This document shows positions 8,491-18,119 of a DNA stretch of 64,000 bases, piece after piece (position 1 is the first letter of the stretch; each line of letters begins with the position of its first letter). Location: contig NZ_BSSQ01000007.1 in NCBI RefSeq assembly GCF_030161375.1, forward strand, positions 21,468 through 85,467. Direction: 5' to 3'. Under the pieces are notes generated by a model. It was not told where the DNA came from and did not search any database. It worked only from the letters and a program-made list of their open reading frames with translations. This DNA is from Paenibacillus glycanilyticus. Lineage in GTDB: Bacteria > Bacillota > Bacilli > Paenibacillales > Paenibacillaceae. Made by a program: the position numbers and the translations under genes.

Positions 8491-10284
8491 ATGGTCAAAA
8501 CAAAAAGAATCAGCTCCATGATTACCGTCTCGCTCTTATTAACCAGTCTGATGGCCGCATGCGGCAACAACAATAATGCTAATGAGAGCTCAAATGCGAA
8601 TGCCAGCGCAAGTGCAGACGCAAACACGGACAGCGCAAGCAACGCAACGCCCGAAGCCTCCAAAGAGCCGGAAAAACCGCTTGAGTATTCCTTCCTTGAT
8701 TTATATCGCAGCGCAAAGCCCGTTGGCATCGACAACCCGAATGATGTCGTGACTCCATGGGTAGAGAAGAAGTTCAATATTAAGCTGAAAGAATACACGA
8801 CCGGCGGCGACCGGACGGCAACGGATGTGCTGAATATGATGGTTGCCGCGGGCAATCTTCCCGATGTCGTTATCGTTCCTCATCCGTTCAAGGCCCAATT
8901 CTACGAGACCGGACAATTCGCCGATCTATCGGAATATAAGGATCTGCTCGTCAACATGAACCAATATACGTCGGATCTGGGATGGAATAACTTGAGTCTC
9001 GACGGCAAGCTTGTTGGTCTGCCAAATACGGCAGAGCCGGATATGACTAAGCCCGATCTGGCCTCCCAAGTGAATTCCGATATTTTCTATCAGCCGCTCA
9101 ACAACTGGGTACCGGTTGTCCGCGAAGATATTCTGAAGCAGCTTGGCTATACGTTCAAACCGCTTAGCCAGTTGCAAGGAGAACTGGACGCGAATCCGAG
9201 ACAGATCGCGCTGGATGATGCAACGCTTGAACCGGCGATCAATACGTTCGAAGACTTTGAGAAACTTCTCTATCAAATTAAAGATCTGCATCTGAAGGTG
9301 GACGGCAAAGAGTTAATTCCGCTCGAGATGCCGGACTGGGGAGCTTACCACTTCAGCGTCTTGTTCTCGCCGACTGGCGGCTGGTATTACGACAAGGCTG
9401 CCGATAAAGTAACGGGTTATCTGGACAATCCGGGCATGAAGGAATATTATCAAACGCTGGCCAAATGGATGAAGGACGGTATTCTGGACAAAAACTGGCT
9501 GATTAACAAGCCGGAACAAGCGCAAGAGAAGATTGCATCCGGACGGGTGGCGGTGACCATGTGGGCACCGGATATGACGGCGGCAAGAAATGCCCTGAAG
9601 GCAAAAAATCCGGAAGCCGAGATGCATCCTATTAATTGGCCAGCGCCGAAATACGCCGAGAAGTCGTACGTCGATGCCGCATCACCGGCAGGTTGGCCGA
9701 TCTTTATGATCAACAAGAACGTGAAGGACATTCCAAGACTGCTCAAATACTTCGACTGGTTCTACTCGGAAGAAGGCAAGGACATTACAGCTTGGGGACC
9801 GGAAGAAGCCGGACTGTGGGAAATGAAAGACGGCAAGAAAGTGTTCAAGGATGAGAAGTTATGGGAAGCCATTCGCGACACCAAGAAGACGGAAGACGGG
9901 AAAAACCAAGAGTACTACGGCATTCTGGGTACATCCGAATCTTCCATTACGGCACCGGCGCCAGGCTACAATAACAAAACGCCGTATTACAGCTATCCGA
10001 TCAAGCTGGATGCTTATGACAGGCTGCACATCTACCTGTCCAATCCGAAGATCAGCTACGACGGTTCCGTCTTGCCTGCGATGACCGGCGCGTCCAGCGA
10101 GACCAACGGCTATTACTGGAGTACGGCTCGCCAGAAGGTGGCTCAAATCCTGTCTGCCAAGAGCGATGCGGCTTTTGACAAACAGTGGGATGAAGTCGTT
10201 AATGACTTCAAGCAGAAGAGCAATTATGATGCGGCCGTACAAGAGATGAAAAAAGCTTTCGACAACGTATTGTCGGGCAAATAG
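8491..10284 (+). CDS. Extracellular solute-binding lipoprotein (ABC 1)
   Basis: This 597-residue secreted lipoprotein has a positively charged N-terminus, a hydrophobic core and the lipobox SLMAAC, with C24 as the lipidated cysteine. An Asn/Ser/Ala/Asp-rich linker follows (about 25-55). The mature part has the large two-lobe fold typical of LplA-like (SBP family 1) oligosaccharide receptors, for example FDWFYSEEGKDITAWGPEE, a signature loop of this group. It delivers substrate to the two permeases upstream. The gene is preceded by ATGGGAGGTC and followed by a terminator. The substrate cannot be read from sequence; the neighbourhood suggests xylan-derived oligosaccharides. Confidence 0.92.
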   Translation: MVKTKRISSMITVSLLLTSLMAACGNNNNANESSNANASASADANTDSASNATPEASKEPEKPLEYSFLDLYRSAKPVGIDNPNDVVTPWVEKKFNIKLKEYTTGGDRTATDVLNMMVAAGNLPDVVIVPHPFKAQFYETGQFADLSEYKDLLVNMNQYTSDLGWNNLSLDGKLVGLPNTAEPDMTKPDLASQVNSDIFYQPLNNWVPVVREDILKQLGYTFKPLSQLQGELDANPRQIALDDATLEPAINTFEDFEKLLYQIKDLHLKVDGKELIPLEMPDWGAYHFSVLFSPTGGWYYDKAADKVTGYLDNPGMKEYYQTLAKWMKDGILDKNWLINKPEQAQEKIASGRVAVTMWAPDMTAARNALKAKNPEAEMHPINWPAPKYAEKSYVDAASPAGWPIFMINKNVKDIPRLLKYFDWFYSEEGKDITAWGPEEAGLWEMKDGKKVFKDEKLWEAIRDTKKTEDGKNQEYYGILGTSESSITAPAPGYNNKTPYYSYPIKLDAYDRLHIYLSNPKISYDGSVLPAMTGASSETNGYYWSTARQKVAQILSAKSDAAFDKQWDEVVNDFKQKSNYDAAVQEMKKAFDNVLSGK

Positions 10285-10310
10285 AGGTTGCAGTTGCGGC
10301 TAGAAGATAA

Positions 10311-10340
10311 GGAGCGTACCGGGTATGGTCGCTCCTTTCT
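10311..10340 (+). terminator. Terminator of the ABC 1 operon
   Basis: GGAGCG (10311-10316) plus ACC pair with GGT plus CGCTCC (10330-10335), then TTTCTT. It ends the transporter operon. An ATG at 10325 inside the loop is not a credible start for the next gene. Confidence 0.8.
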
Positions 10341-10369
10341 TATTCCACGAATGGGAAGGGGCTATATTC

Positions 10370-12925
10370 ATGGAGCGATTAAACAAGCTCAATAAGAAGC
10401 TTGTTCTGTTAATTAGCCTGATCTTCATCATGCAGGCATTTGCCGTACCGCCAGTCATCCATGCCGCGGATTATACGGTTGGAACGGATGGAACCCGTTC
10501 TTATCTGCTAGCTTATGATGCCAGCCAATCCGGTTATTTGTTAAAGGTATTGAACAACGGGACCGAGCAGTGGGTCTCCAAACACGGTTCGGTAGGCGTT
10601 AAGGTTATTACCCAAAGCGATCAGCTGCAGAACACGATCTATAAGCCTTATAGTTCGGTGCAAGCGGTAACGGATGGTTATCAGGGATCGGTTACGATCA
10701 GCACGGCTAACGGCAGTTCTATCCAAATAACGGACAGCTACAGCATGGTTCAAGGCAATCTGAACGTAGCTAGGGAAATCAAGGTGTTGTCTGCCGCATC
10801 AAGCGATAAAGGCTTTATGACGGAATTTCCGATTCGGACAGCCGCGGCATCGTCCGCGACCGATTTCAAATGGTTCTCGCCTAGTGCCTGGTACGGCAAT
10901 GACGATCAAACCTTTGGAACCTATTCCTCCCGGATTGCCTGGGACGGGCAGGAAAGCGCAACCGGAGTGGAAGCTTTGTCGGCACCGTTTATAACGAGTT
11001 ACCGCATGAACTCACAGCTTGGTTTAACGCTTGCGGACCAAACGCCAGGCGCAAGGGAAACAATTGTTGCGGATGAGAACGTGGAGGCGCTTAAATATTT
11101 GGTCGACAGCAGAATGAATCTGCCCGGGCTCGGAATGCGTCTTGCATCGGAAGGATCCGTTCAATATGTCGAGATGTTCCATACGTATCCTGCCTATACG
11201 AAGAGAAGAATGATCCCCGATACAAGCACGGGAGGACGAATCTGGCGTTTTCTGCCGATGACGAACGGACTTACTAGACTGACGAAGATGCAACTGAACT
11301 ATAAACCGTATACCGACTTTCAGAATGCCGTACGTCAAACCTGGCGAGCTGCCTACGACGAGTTGGCGATCGTGGATATGCGGGTTGACCCGAACGAACA
11401 TAAGGATACGCTTTATGAGCATATCGATAAATCTTATGGTGTCGTAGGCGGTGCTCCTCAATATTTAACGAACGCGGATCATTTCATGCCCGACAGCGGC
11501 TTTTTGTGGCGAAATGCGGATTTGGCCTGGTTAATGCTTGCCGCAGGTTACGAGAAAGGAAAGCAGAATTATATTAATCATGCTATAGCGGTACTTAACG
11601 ATCAGGTAGCGAATGATCGAATCGACGCAAACCAGACGGATACGGATATGGAGCGGGCGAAGACGGAAGGGTTCCAAGCCGTACTGAAAGCCTACCAGCT
11701 AGAGCTGGCCCATGGCGTAACGCATGCCGATTGGTACTCCTACCTGATTGGCAAAGCAAATGCGCGCCTAAATTCAACGGATATTCAAAGCCTTGGATTT
11801 ATGGTCGATATCGCAAAATATACGGGTAACGCCAGCTATAAAACGGCAGCAATGAACATCGGCAATGCTATATGGAACATCGGCCATGGCGACTATAAGT
11901 TTTACGGAGGACTATTCTACTTCTCTGCTTCGGATATCGTGGACAGAGAATCCGGTTACCTTGCCCTATACGGTTATCTCGGCCTATACGATTTGACGGG
12001 AAGCTCGACTTGGCTCGATCGCGCCAAGATTGCCGCAGACTTCGTAGAGACCAACGAGGTCATTCAGAACGTGAAGATGACCGCCGAAGACGCGACGGGT
12101 ACAGAAGACAAGAACGCCGTGTTTGGCAACGATAATCTGCCTCCTTACGGAATGAGCTTTATCGCTTCCGACGGGTTGGGAGTAGACATCTTTAACGCTG
12201 TCGCCGTCCCGGAATATTACCGATTGTACCAGGCAACTTCGGATTCGCATTATTTGGATTTTGCCAAGTTCTTGGAACGGAACACTATGCTGTACACCAA
12301 TCTGGGAGACAAAGTAGGCGTTATGGACGATTCGCTCCACTCGTCGGGTCTTGGCTTCACCAATGAATATTTCTTCCTTGGGCCAAGCGGCGACAGCGGG
12401 GGCAAAGGCAGGGGAAGAGGGCATGACAGCAACTTGGCATGGGTTCCTTATGTACTGTTATCAGAAGCCCAGCGGATGAAGGACATGACAGGCAGCTATT
12501 TCCTAACTCCAACGCAGAGAACGGATTGGAACGTAGCCCAATTCAAACCCGTAACGGTATCAAGCACGGATAATGCTATTCATGACGCGGCAAGCGCGGT
12601 GGACGGAAATCCGGAAACCAGATGGGCCGCTTCCAGCAGCAGCAAGCCGCAATGGCTTGTCGTTGATTTGGGGCAGAAGCATAATATCAGCAGTATGAAG
12701 ACAACCTTCGAGTTTGCGGGGTTATATTACCAATACAAAATAGAGTATTCCAGCGATAATACGAACTGGACGACGTTTGCCAACCGGACCTCCAATACAA
12801 CCCCAATGGCGACGTATTCCGATGCGGGCAACATCAAAGCGAGATATGTGAAGCTAACGGTGACCGGAGCCGAATGCACCGCATGGGTTGCGTTCGGATT
12901 TTCGCGGTCAGCTTCAGGTGCTTAA
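10370..12925 (+). CDS. Secreted alpha/alpha-toroid carbohydrate-active protein with C-terminal F5/8 (discoidin) domain, 3' end fused to a GH39 remnant
   Basis: The start at ATG 10370 is chosen because GGGAAGGGG lies just upstream. Residues 1-32 form a signal peptide ending near IHAAD. The central region (about 330-690) is rich in Trp/Tyr helices resembling an (alpha/alpha) toroid glycosidase or lyase: GFLWRNADLAWLMLAAGYEKG, then FYGGLFYFSASDIVDRESGYLALYGYLGLYD. I cannot assign a GH or PL family. A discoidin-type domain occupies about 725-848 (AASAVDGNPETRWAAS, WLVVDLGQ, ARYVKLTVTG). After AWVAF the reading frame runs only 8 more residues, while the next frame is clearly GH39. The natural end of this protein therefore seems to have been lost in a deletion. 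Confidence 0.75.
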   Translation: MERLNKLNKKLVLLISLIFIMQAFAVPPVIHAADYTVGTDGTRSYLLAYDASQSGYLLKVLNNGTEQWVSKHGSVGVKVITQSDQLQNTIYKPYSSVQAVTDGYQGSVTISTANGSSIQITDSYSMVQGNLNVAREIKVLSAASSDKGFMTEFPIRTAAASSATDFKWFSPSAWYGNDDQTFGTYSSRIAWDGQESATGVEALSAPFITSYRMNSQLGLTLADQTPGARETIVADENVEALKYLVDSRMNLPGLGMRLASEGSVQYVEMFHTYPAYTKRRMIPDTSTGGRIWRFLPMTNGLTRLTKMQLNYKPYTDFQNAVRQTWRAAYDELAIVDMRVDPNEHKDTLYEHIDKSYGVVGGAPQYLTNADHFMPDSGFLWRNADLAWLMLAAGYEKGKQNYINHAIAVLNDQVANDRIDANQTDTDMERAKTEGFQAVLKAYQLELAHGVTHADWYSYLIGKANARLNSTDIQSLGFMVDIAKYTGNASYKTAAMNIGNAIWNIGHGDYKFYGGLFYFSASDIVDRESGYLALYGYLGLYDLTGSSTWLDRAKIAADFVETNEVIQNVKMTAEDATGTEDKNAVFGNDNLPPYGMSFIASDGLGVDIFNAVAVPEYYRLYQATSDSHYLDFAKFLERNTMLYTNLGDKVGVMDDSLHSSGLGFTNEYFFLGPSGDSGGKGRGRGHDSNLAWVPYVLLSEAQRMKDMTGSYFLTPTQRTDWNVAQFKPVTVSSTDNAIHDAASAVDGNPETRWAASSSSKPQWLVVDLGQKHNISSMKTTFEFAGLYYQYKIEYSSDNTNWTTFANRTSNTTPMATYSDAGNIKARYVKLTVTGAECTAWVAFGFSRSASGA

Positions 12926-14375
12926 GCGGGATATTGGATTTGAATATGTAAGGTTTCATGGAATACTCGCGGATGAACTTCTAGTCTATAACGAACAGTC
13001 GGACGGAAGCGTGTATTATAACTTCAACCATATCGACGCGTTACTCGACACCTTGCTTGCCGAAGGCGTGAGGCCCTTCCTTGAGCTTGGCTTTATGCCG
13101 TCGCAGCTTGCTTCATCGGCAGGCGAAATTTTTTATTGGAAGGCCAACGTAACCCCGCCGAAGGATCTGGTCCGCTGGCTCGACCTGATTGAAGCATTTG
13201 TTCGGCATTTATTGAACCGTTACGGGATTGCGGAAGTAGTGAGCTGGTACTTTGAGTTTTGGAACGAGCCCGATATTGAAGGGGTCTTCTGGAAGGGAAG
13301 CCGCGAACAGTTTTTTGATTTTTTCCGTGCAAGCTGTGAGCGCTTGAAAACAATTGATGCCAGATTGAAAATCGGCGGCTTCGGGAACCTGGGCATGGTC
13401 GGAGATGGTGATTGGCTTCAAGACTTTGCCGATTACGCCCGCAAGCATGATTTGCAACTGGATTTTTATTCGTTCCATGTCTATCATCTATCCGATTTCG
13501 AAGTCGCTAGCGAACAGGCAGCCGTTGCGACGGAGCTGCTTGCCGATGCGGATTATGCCAGTGATCTTCATTCTGAGCTGCTTAATCAGCTTACGGGCAT
13601 TCGCCTCGGTGATGCAAATACGATTCAGCGGGCGGTTGAAGAGGAAGTCGCTCGGTCAGGTACGCTACCCATGACGACGGAAGAACGGTGGATTACGGAA
13701 TGGAATGCGAATACCGACTGCCGTGACCTTGTTCACGATACCTGCTACATGGCCGCTTTTATTATAAGGACGGCTTTGCAGATTGGTCCGCATGTCGAAG
13801 GATTGGGCTTTTGGACGGCGACGGATCTACACGAGGAGTTTCGTCTGCCTCAGCCGGTCTTTCACGGCGGATTTGGCCTCATGACTTACAATGGAATCAA
13901 GAAAGCGGGGTTCCATGCTTTTGCCTTCCTTGCCAAGCTTGGCGATGAAATCTTGCTGCAAAAGGAAGGGATTATAGTCACGCGAAGAGGCGATGACTAT
14001 CAGATTCTGCTGTATCATTATTGCCACTATAACGATCTGTATGACCGGTTTGATTATTCCCAGCTTACGTCGATTTCGCGTTATGGCGTATTTCTAAACA
14101 GCGAGCTAGAAGAGGTAAAGGTGCGTTTGCATAGTCTGAATGGCGACTTTACGATAGAAGAACAATGGGTAAACCGTAAACAAGGCTCGTCGTTTGATGC
14201 TTGGGTCGAGATGGGGGCACCGGACATCTTGAACGGGGCTGGTCACAATCACTTGGTACGGATGGCTGAGCCGGGTTACCGGACCCGAATGGAGCGGGCT
14301 GAAGGGATAATGGAGTTAAAAGCTGTTCTTGAGCCGCATGAGATTCGGCTAGTTACGATAAAGCGCCGATATTAA
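12888..14375 (+). CDS. GH39 beta-xylosidase, N-terminally truncated and overlapping the previous gene
   Basis: This is a GH39 retaining glycosidase of the XynB type that releases xylose from xylo-oligosaccharides. The sequence shows IGFEYVRFHGILADELLVY, FYWKANVTPPKDLVRWLDLI, the acid/base E127 in FWNEPD, the nucleophile E271 in ITEWNAN, and FHGGFGLMTYNGIKKAGFHAF. It lacks the normal first 30 or so residues (the strand preceding the LR-D-QL helix). There is no ribosome site before the only start available in frame (TTG 12888). The frame is open only from 12864, and everything upstream belongs to the discoidin gene in another frame. The simplest reading is a deletion that fused two genes out of frame, so this copy may be poorly expressed or dead. 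No signal peptide is present; the ancestor was probably cytoplasmic. Confidence 0.7.
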   Translation: MRSDFRGQLQVLKRDIGFEYVRFHGILADELLVYNEQSDGSVYYNFNHIDALLDTLLAEGVRPFLELGFMPSQLASSAGEIFYWKANVTPPKDLVRWLDLIEAFVRHLLNRYGIAEVVSWYFEFWNEPDIEGVFWKGSREQFFDFFRASCERLKTIDARLKIGGFGNLGMVGDGDWLQDFADYARKHDLQLDFYSFHVYHLSDFEVASEQAAVATELLADADYASDLHSELLNQLTGIRLGDANTIQRAVEEEVARSGTLPMTTEERWITEWNANTDCRDLVHDTCYMAAFIIRTALQIGPHVEGLGFWTATDLHEEFRLPQPVFHGGFGLMTYNGIKKAGFHAFAFLAKLGDEILLQKEGIIVTRRGDDYQILLYHYCHYNDLYDRFDYSQLTSISRYGVFLNSELEEVKVRLHSLNGDFTIEEQWVNRKQGSSFDAWVEMGAPDILNGAGHNHLVRMAEPGYRTRMERAEGIMELKAVLEPHEIRLVTIKRRY

Positions 14376-14397
14376 TATCGCGCAGCAGAACCAATAA

Positions 14398-14433
14398 AGG
14401 GACATTCGCAAGCAGCGGGTGTTCCTTTTTTTT
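14398..14433 (+). terminator. Rho-independent terminator after GH39
   Basis: AGGGACATTCGC (14398-14409) pairs imperfectly with GCGGGTGTTCCT (14415-14426), followed by eight T. Confidence 0.85.
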
Positions 14434-14459
14434 AGGTCCATGAGGAAGTCAAATAGGAA

Positions 14460-14473
14460 TGTAAGCGATAACG
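14460..14473 (+). promoter_or_regulatory. Probable cre box upstream of the GH3 gene
   Basis: TGTAAGCGATAACG fits the CcpA operator pattern TGWAANCGNTNWCA except at the last base. It lies 120 bases before the GH3 start, consistent with glucose repression of this gene. Two similar boxes occur in the ABC 3 operon. Confidence 0.5.
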
Positions 14474-14592
14474 AAATAGAAAACGGAACAGCGGAACGAG
14501 TGCTTTGGAATGAATATAACGCCCAGCTGAACTATCATTACTATTAATAATTGGAATTAATATCTCATTCATTCAAAGCAGGGGGAATCCAA

Positions 14593-16863
14593 ATGAACCG
14601 TGATATAAAGGGACTCGCAAGCCAGATGACGTTGGAAGAAAAAGCAGGGATGTGCTCCGGCCTAAGCGTGTGGCATTTAAAAGGCGTTGAACGACTTGGC
14701 ATTCCTTCCATTATGGTGGCGAATGGACCAAATGGCCTTCATAAACAAGCCGCATCGGAAGGCATTAACATGAACGGCGCTACTCCCTCCACCTGTTTTC
14801 CAACAGCAGCAGCGCTAGCGAGCACGTGGAACCGCGAACTCATCCATGAAGTTGGCGTTGCGCTCGGAGAAATATGCCAGGCGGAGAATGTAGCCGTGCT
14901 GCTTGGACCGGGAACAAATATTAAACGGTCTCCTCTGGGCGGTCGAAACTTTGAATATTTCTCCGAAGATCCTTATTTATCCTCGGAGCTGGCAGCAAGT
15001 CAAATCCAAGGCGTGCAAAGTCAAGGCGTAGGTACGTCATTGAAACATTTTGCCGTGAACAATCAAGAGCATCTTCGGATGAGTTATGACGCCATCGTCG
15101 ACGAACGGACGTTGCGCGAAATTTATTTGGCCAGCTTCGAAGGTGCCGTGAAGAAAGGAAAGCCTTGGACGGTTATGACGGCATACAACAAAATCAACGG
15201 TACTTATGCCTCGCAAAATGAACATTTACTGGATGATGTATTGCGGAAGGAATGGGGCTTTGAGGGGGTAGTTGTATCCGATTGGGGCGCTGTTGATCAG
15301 ATTATCGAATCCTTGGCTGCCGGACTTGAGCTTGAGATGCCAGGCAATAATGGCCTTACCGACAAGAAAATCATTCAAGGCGTGCGGAATGAAACGTTGC
15401 CGTTAGAGGTGCTGGATTCGGCTGTTGAACGGATTCTTGAGCTCATCTTCAAGCATATGGACAACAAACGGGAGCATGTAACCGTACGTACAGAGGATAA
15501 CCACGCTCTTGCGCGTAGAGCGGCAGGTGAAAGCATCATCCTGTTGAAAAATTCGGATGGGTTGCTTCCTTTACCGAAGAACGGCAAAATTGCGATCCTT
15601 GGCGCATTGGCTCAAAATCCTAAATTCCAAGGCGGCGGAAGCGCCTTTGTTGTACCAACGCAAGTAGATATTCCAGTCGAGGAGATGAAGCAGCTTGCCC
15701 ATCATGGGGATCTTATCGCCTATGCACCCGGTTACGCGGTAGATACAGAGGAAGTGGACGGTCAACTCATCGAGGAAGCCAAACAGGTTGCGGGAGCAGC
15801 CGACATTGCGGTGATTGTCGCCGGCATTCCGGATGGGTTCGAGTCCGAGCTGTCGGACCGTCGACATCTGCGTCTCCCTTATAACCAGGAGCAATTGATT
15901 GAAGCGGTTGCCGCTGTTCATGACAAGGTTGTCGTAGTTCTCATGAACGGCTCTGCCCTTGAGATGCCATGGGCATCTTCGGTTCCGGCCATTGTTGAAG
16001 CATATCTCGGCGGGCAAGCCATTGGAGGGGCGCTTGCGGACATCCTCTACGGCGAAGTAAATCCAAGCGGCAAGCTGGCGGAGACGTTCCCGGTGAAGCT
16101 GGAAGACAACCCTTCCTACTTACACTTCCCGGGCGAAGGCAAACGAGTGGAATACAAGGAAGGGATCTTTGTCGGTTATCGTTACTATGATACGAAGAAA
16201 CTGGAGCCTCTCTTCCCATTCGGACATGGGCTTAGCTATACAACGTTTGCCTACTCGGATCTTAAGCTGAACACCGCGAGTATGCTCGATACCGACACGC
16301 TTGAAGTTCAGGTGACGATTACGAATACCGGAGAACTCTCGGGCAAAGAGATTGTACAGCTGTATGTGAAGGATACGGTAAGCACAATGAAGCGGCCTGA
16401 TAAAGAGTTGAAAGACTTTGCCAAGGTTGATCTGGAGCCGGGCGAGCAAACGACGGTTACGTTCACGCTCGGTCAACGCGCCTTTGCGTATTACAACGCG
16501 GAATTGAAGGATTGGCATGTAGAAAGCGGAGAGTTCGCCATCATGATTGGCTCTTCCTCCCGGAATATCGCCTTGCAGGCTTCGCTTGAAGTCCATTCTA
16601 CCGTAGCGCTTCACCAGACATTCACGCGTAACTCGTTGCTCGGCGAGTTGATGACGAACCCTGCCGCTGCCTCGATGCTGCAGTCGCTGGCCCAGCAGTT
16701 CCAAGCCGCCATGGGGATTTCGGAGCAAGATGAAAAAATGGCGAAAATCATGCAAGCCGCGCTTGCTACCATGCCTTTGCGCAACCTGGTATCCTTCAGC
16801 CAAGGTGCCTTCACGGATGAGATGTTGGAGCAATTGCTCGGTCAATTAAATGGGCATCATTAA
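14593..16863 (+). CDS. GH3 family beta-glycosidase (beta-glucosidase or beta-xylosidase)
   Basis: The start is ATG 14593, because GCAGGGGGAATCC is directly upstream; a longer frame upstream has no ribosome site. The 756-residue protein has the GH3 order: N-terminal TIM barrel (LGPGTNIKRSPLGGRNFEYFSEDP, KHFAVNNQE), the nucleophile D230 in VVVSDWGAVDQ, the GH3 C-terminal alpha/beta sandwich (SIILLKNSDGLLPL, AYLGGQAIGGALADILYG) and a fibronectin-III-like domain (FGHGLSYTTFAYSDL, LSGKEIVQLYV). A further tail of about 90 residues is unusual. There is no signal peptide, so it acts on imported oligosaccharides. GH3 specificity between glucose, xylose and arabinose cannot be settled by eye; the context favours xylo-oligosaccharides. 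Confidence 0.9.
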   Translation: MNRDIKGLASQMTLEEKAGMCSGLSVWHLKGVERLGIPSIMVANGPNGLHKQAASEGINMNGATPSTCFPTAAALASTWNRELIHEVGVALGEICQAENVAVLLGPGTNIKRSPLGGRNFEYFSEDPYLSSELAASQIQGVQSQGVGTSLKHFAVNNQEHLRMSYDAIVDERTLREIYLASFEGAVKKGKPWTVMTAYNKINGTYASQNEHLLDDVLRKEWGFEGVVVSDWGAVDQIIESLAAGLELEMPGNNGLTDKKIIQGVRNETLPLEVLDSAVERILELIFKHMDNKREHVTVRTEDNHALARRAAGESIILLKNSDGLLPLPKNGKIAILGALAQNPKFQGGGSAFVVPTQVDIPVEEMKQLAHHGDLIAYAPGYAVDTEEVDGQLIEEAKQVAGAADIAVIVAGIPDGFESELSDRRHLRLPYNQEQLIEAVAAVHDKVVVVLMNGSALEMPWASSVPAIVEAYLGGQAIGGALADILYGEVNPSGKLAETFPVKLEDNPSYLHFPGEGKRVEYKEGIFVGYRYYDTKKLEPLFPFGHGLSYTTFAYSDLKLNTASMLDTDTLEVQVTITNTGELSGKEIVQLYVKDTVSTMKRPDKELKDFAKVDLEPGEQTTVTFTLGQRAFAYYNAELKDWHVESGEFAIMIGSSSRNIALQASLEVHSTVALHQTFTRNSLLGELMTNPAAASMLQSLAQQFQAAMGISEQDEKMAKIMQAALATMPLRNLVSFSQGAFTDEMLEQLLGQLNGHH

Positions 16864-16984
16864 GCATTTTTATTTTTAACTTAGAATTTTTTTTGGAATC
16901 ACCATCCCATGTAGAGGTTATGGCTAATGGATCGCGAAAGCAATGGAGGAGCGAGAGCTACATAAGGATGGAGGCGCACGGGTA

Positions 16985-18013
16985 ATGAGAAAAGTATTAA
17001 TAATCGGCGGCACGGGAATGATCAGCGAAGCGATAACAGCTCGTTTGTTGTCGGATGGGGCAACCGAAGTTGTTCATCTGAATCGGGGCAGCAAGCCTTC
17101 GCCGGAAGGTGTCCGAAGTATCCAAGCGGACCGAAGCGACAAACAGTCGCTGAGGGAAGCCATTCAATCGGAACAGCCATTTGATTGCGTCATCGACATG
17201 GCCGCTTTTACGGCAGCGCATGCCAAAGACGCCGTTGAGGTATTCAGCGGCATGACGAAGCAATATCTCTTCTGCAGCACCGTTGACGTCTACTCCAAGA
17301 ATGCGGACTATTATCCGATAGATGAAGCGCATCCGAGGAAGCCAAGCTTGTCCTTTCCTTACGCCTACGGCAAGAGGGAAGCAGAAGACGTGCTGCTGGC
17401 GGCTTATGAACAGCAGAACTTTCCCGTTACCATTTTGCGCCTTGCTCAGACTTATGGGGGGACCTCCAATGCTATTGCATCCCTAGGCGGCGGCGAGTAT
17501 CAAATGCGCAGGCTCCGGGAGGGCCGCCCGATTATTGTACACGGTGATGGATCCTCGTTATGGGTAGCTTGCCATCGGGATGATGTAGCTGTTGCTTTCG
17601 CGAATGCCATTGGCAATAAGAACTCTATTGGCCGGGCATATAATGTAACAGGCGAAGAATGGATGACCTACAATCAATATTGGAGCATTGTAGCGAAAGC
17701 GCTCCAAGCGCCCGAACCGAAATTTGTTCATATTCCCACGGATCTTCTTCAGGCGATGTTGCCCAAACGCGCGGAGTGGTGCGCTGAGAATTTTCAGAAT
17801 GTGACGATTTTTGATAATACGGCTGCCCGCACTGATCTGGATTTCCGGTATTCCATTCGTTGGGAAGATGGCATTCGGGCCGTAATCAACGAGCTCGATC
17901 TACAAGGGTCTATCGCGGGTAGCGAAGAGAGGGTTTATTATGACCGTTTGCTGGAATGTTGGCAAGAACAGGTGAACAGACTAATAAGCGAGCTACGACC
18001 TTACGACAATTAG
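16985..18013 (+). CDS. NAD-dependent epimerase/dehydratase (extended SDR)
   Basis: ATG 16985 is preceded by GGATGGAGGCG; a longer frame upstream lacks a good site. The 342-residue protein starts with a Rossmann nucleotide-binding loop (VLIIGGTGMISEAI). It has the SDR catalytic motif as YAYGKREAE with the Tyr-x-x-x-Lys pair, an upstream Ser in FCSTVDVY, and the substrate-side segment ILRLAQTYG. Such enzymes interconvert or reduce sugars and nucleotide sugars; the substrate is not evident. Its place between GH3 and the GH43/GH115 genes, before a strong terminator, suggests a role in processing a released sugar or uronic acid, but this is inference. Confidence 0.85.
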   Translation: MRKVLIIGGTGMISEAITARLLSDGATEVVHLNRGSKPSPEGVRSIQADRSDKQSLREAIQSEQPFDCVIDMAAFTAAHAKDAVEVFSGMTKQYLFCSTVDVYSKNADYYPIDEAHPRKPSLSFPYAYGKREAEDVLLAAYEQQNFPVTILRLAQTYGGTSNAIASLGGGEYQMRRLREGRPIIVHGDGSSLWVACHRDDVAVAFANAIGNKNSIGRAYNVTGEEWMTYNQYWSIVAKALQAPEPKFVHIPTDLLQAMLPKRAEWCAENFQNVTIFDNTAARTDLDFRYSIRWEDGIRAVINELDLQGSIAGSEERVYYDRLLECWQEQVNRLISELRPYDN

Positions 18014-18030
18014 ATCATTTATATAAACGA

Positions 18031-18069
18031 AGCAGACGTTCCATTATGAGATGGGACGTCTGCTTTTTT
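18031..18069 (+). terminator. Rho-independent terminator
   Basis: AGCAGACGT-CC (18031-18042) pairs with GG-ACGTCTGCT (18053-18064), followed by six T. It closes the GH3-epimerase unit. Confidence 0.9.
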
Positions 18070-18119
18070 CATTTGGATCATCCGGAAATCTTAAAACGAT
18101 TACAAAAACTATTTAAGAT

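Noticed and set aside
10325..10369. ATG 10325 as start of the toroid/discoidin gene
   Set aside because: It lies within the terminator loop of the upstream operon. ATG 10370 has a GGGAAGGGG site and leads straight into a proper signal peptide.
12888..12925. Programmed frameshift making a discoidin-GH39 fusion
   Set aside because: No slippery sequence is evident, and the missing GH39 N-terminus would still be unexplained; a deletion is simpler.
16120..16845. Minus-strand frame of 241 residues
   Set aside because: Entirely within the GH3 gene, and without any domain-like sequence.
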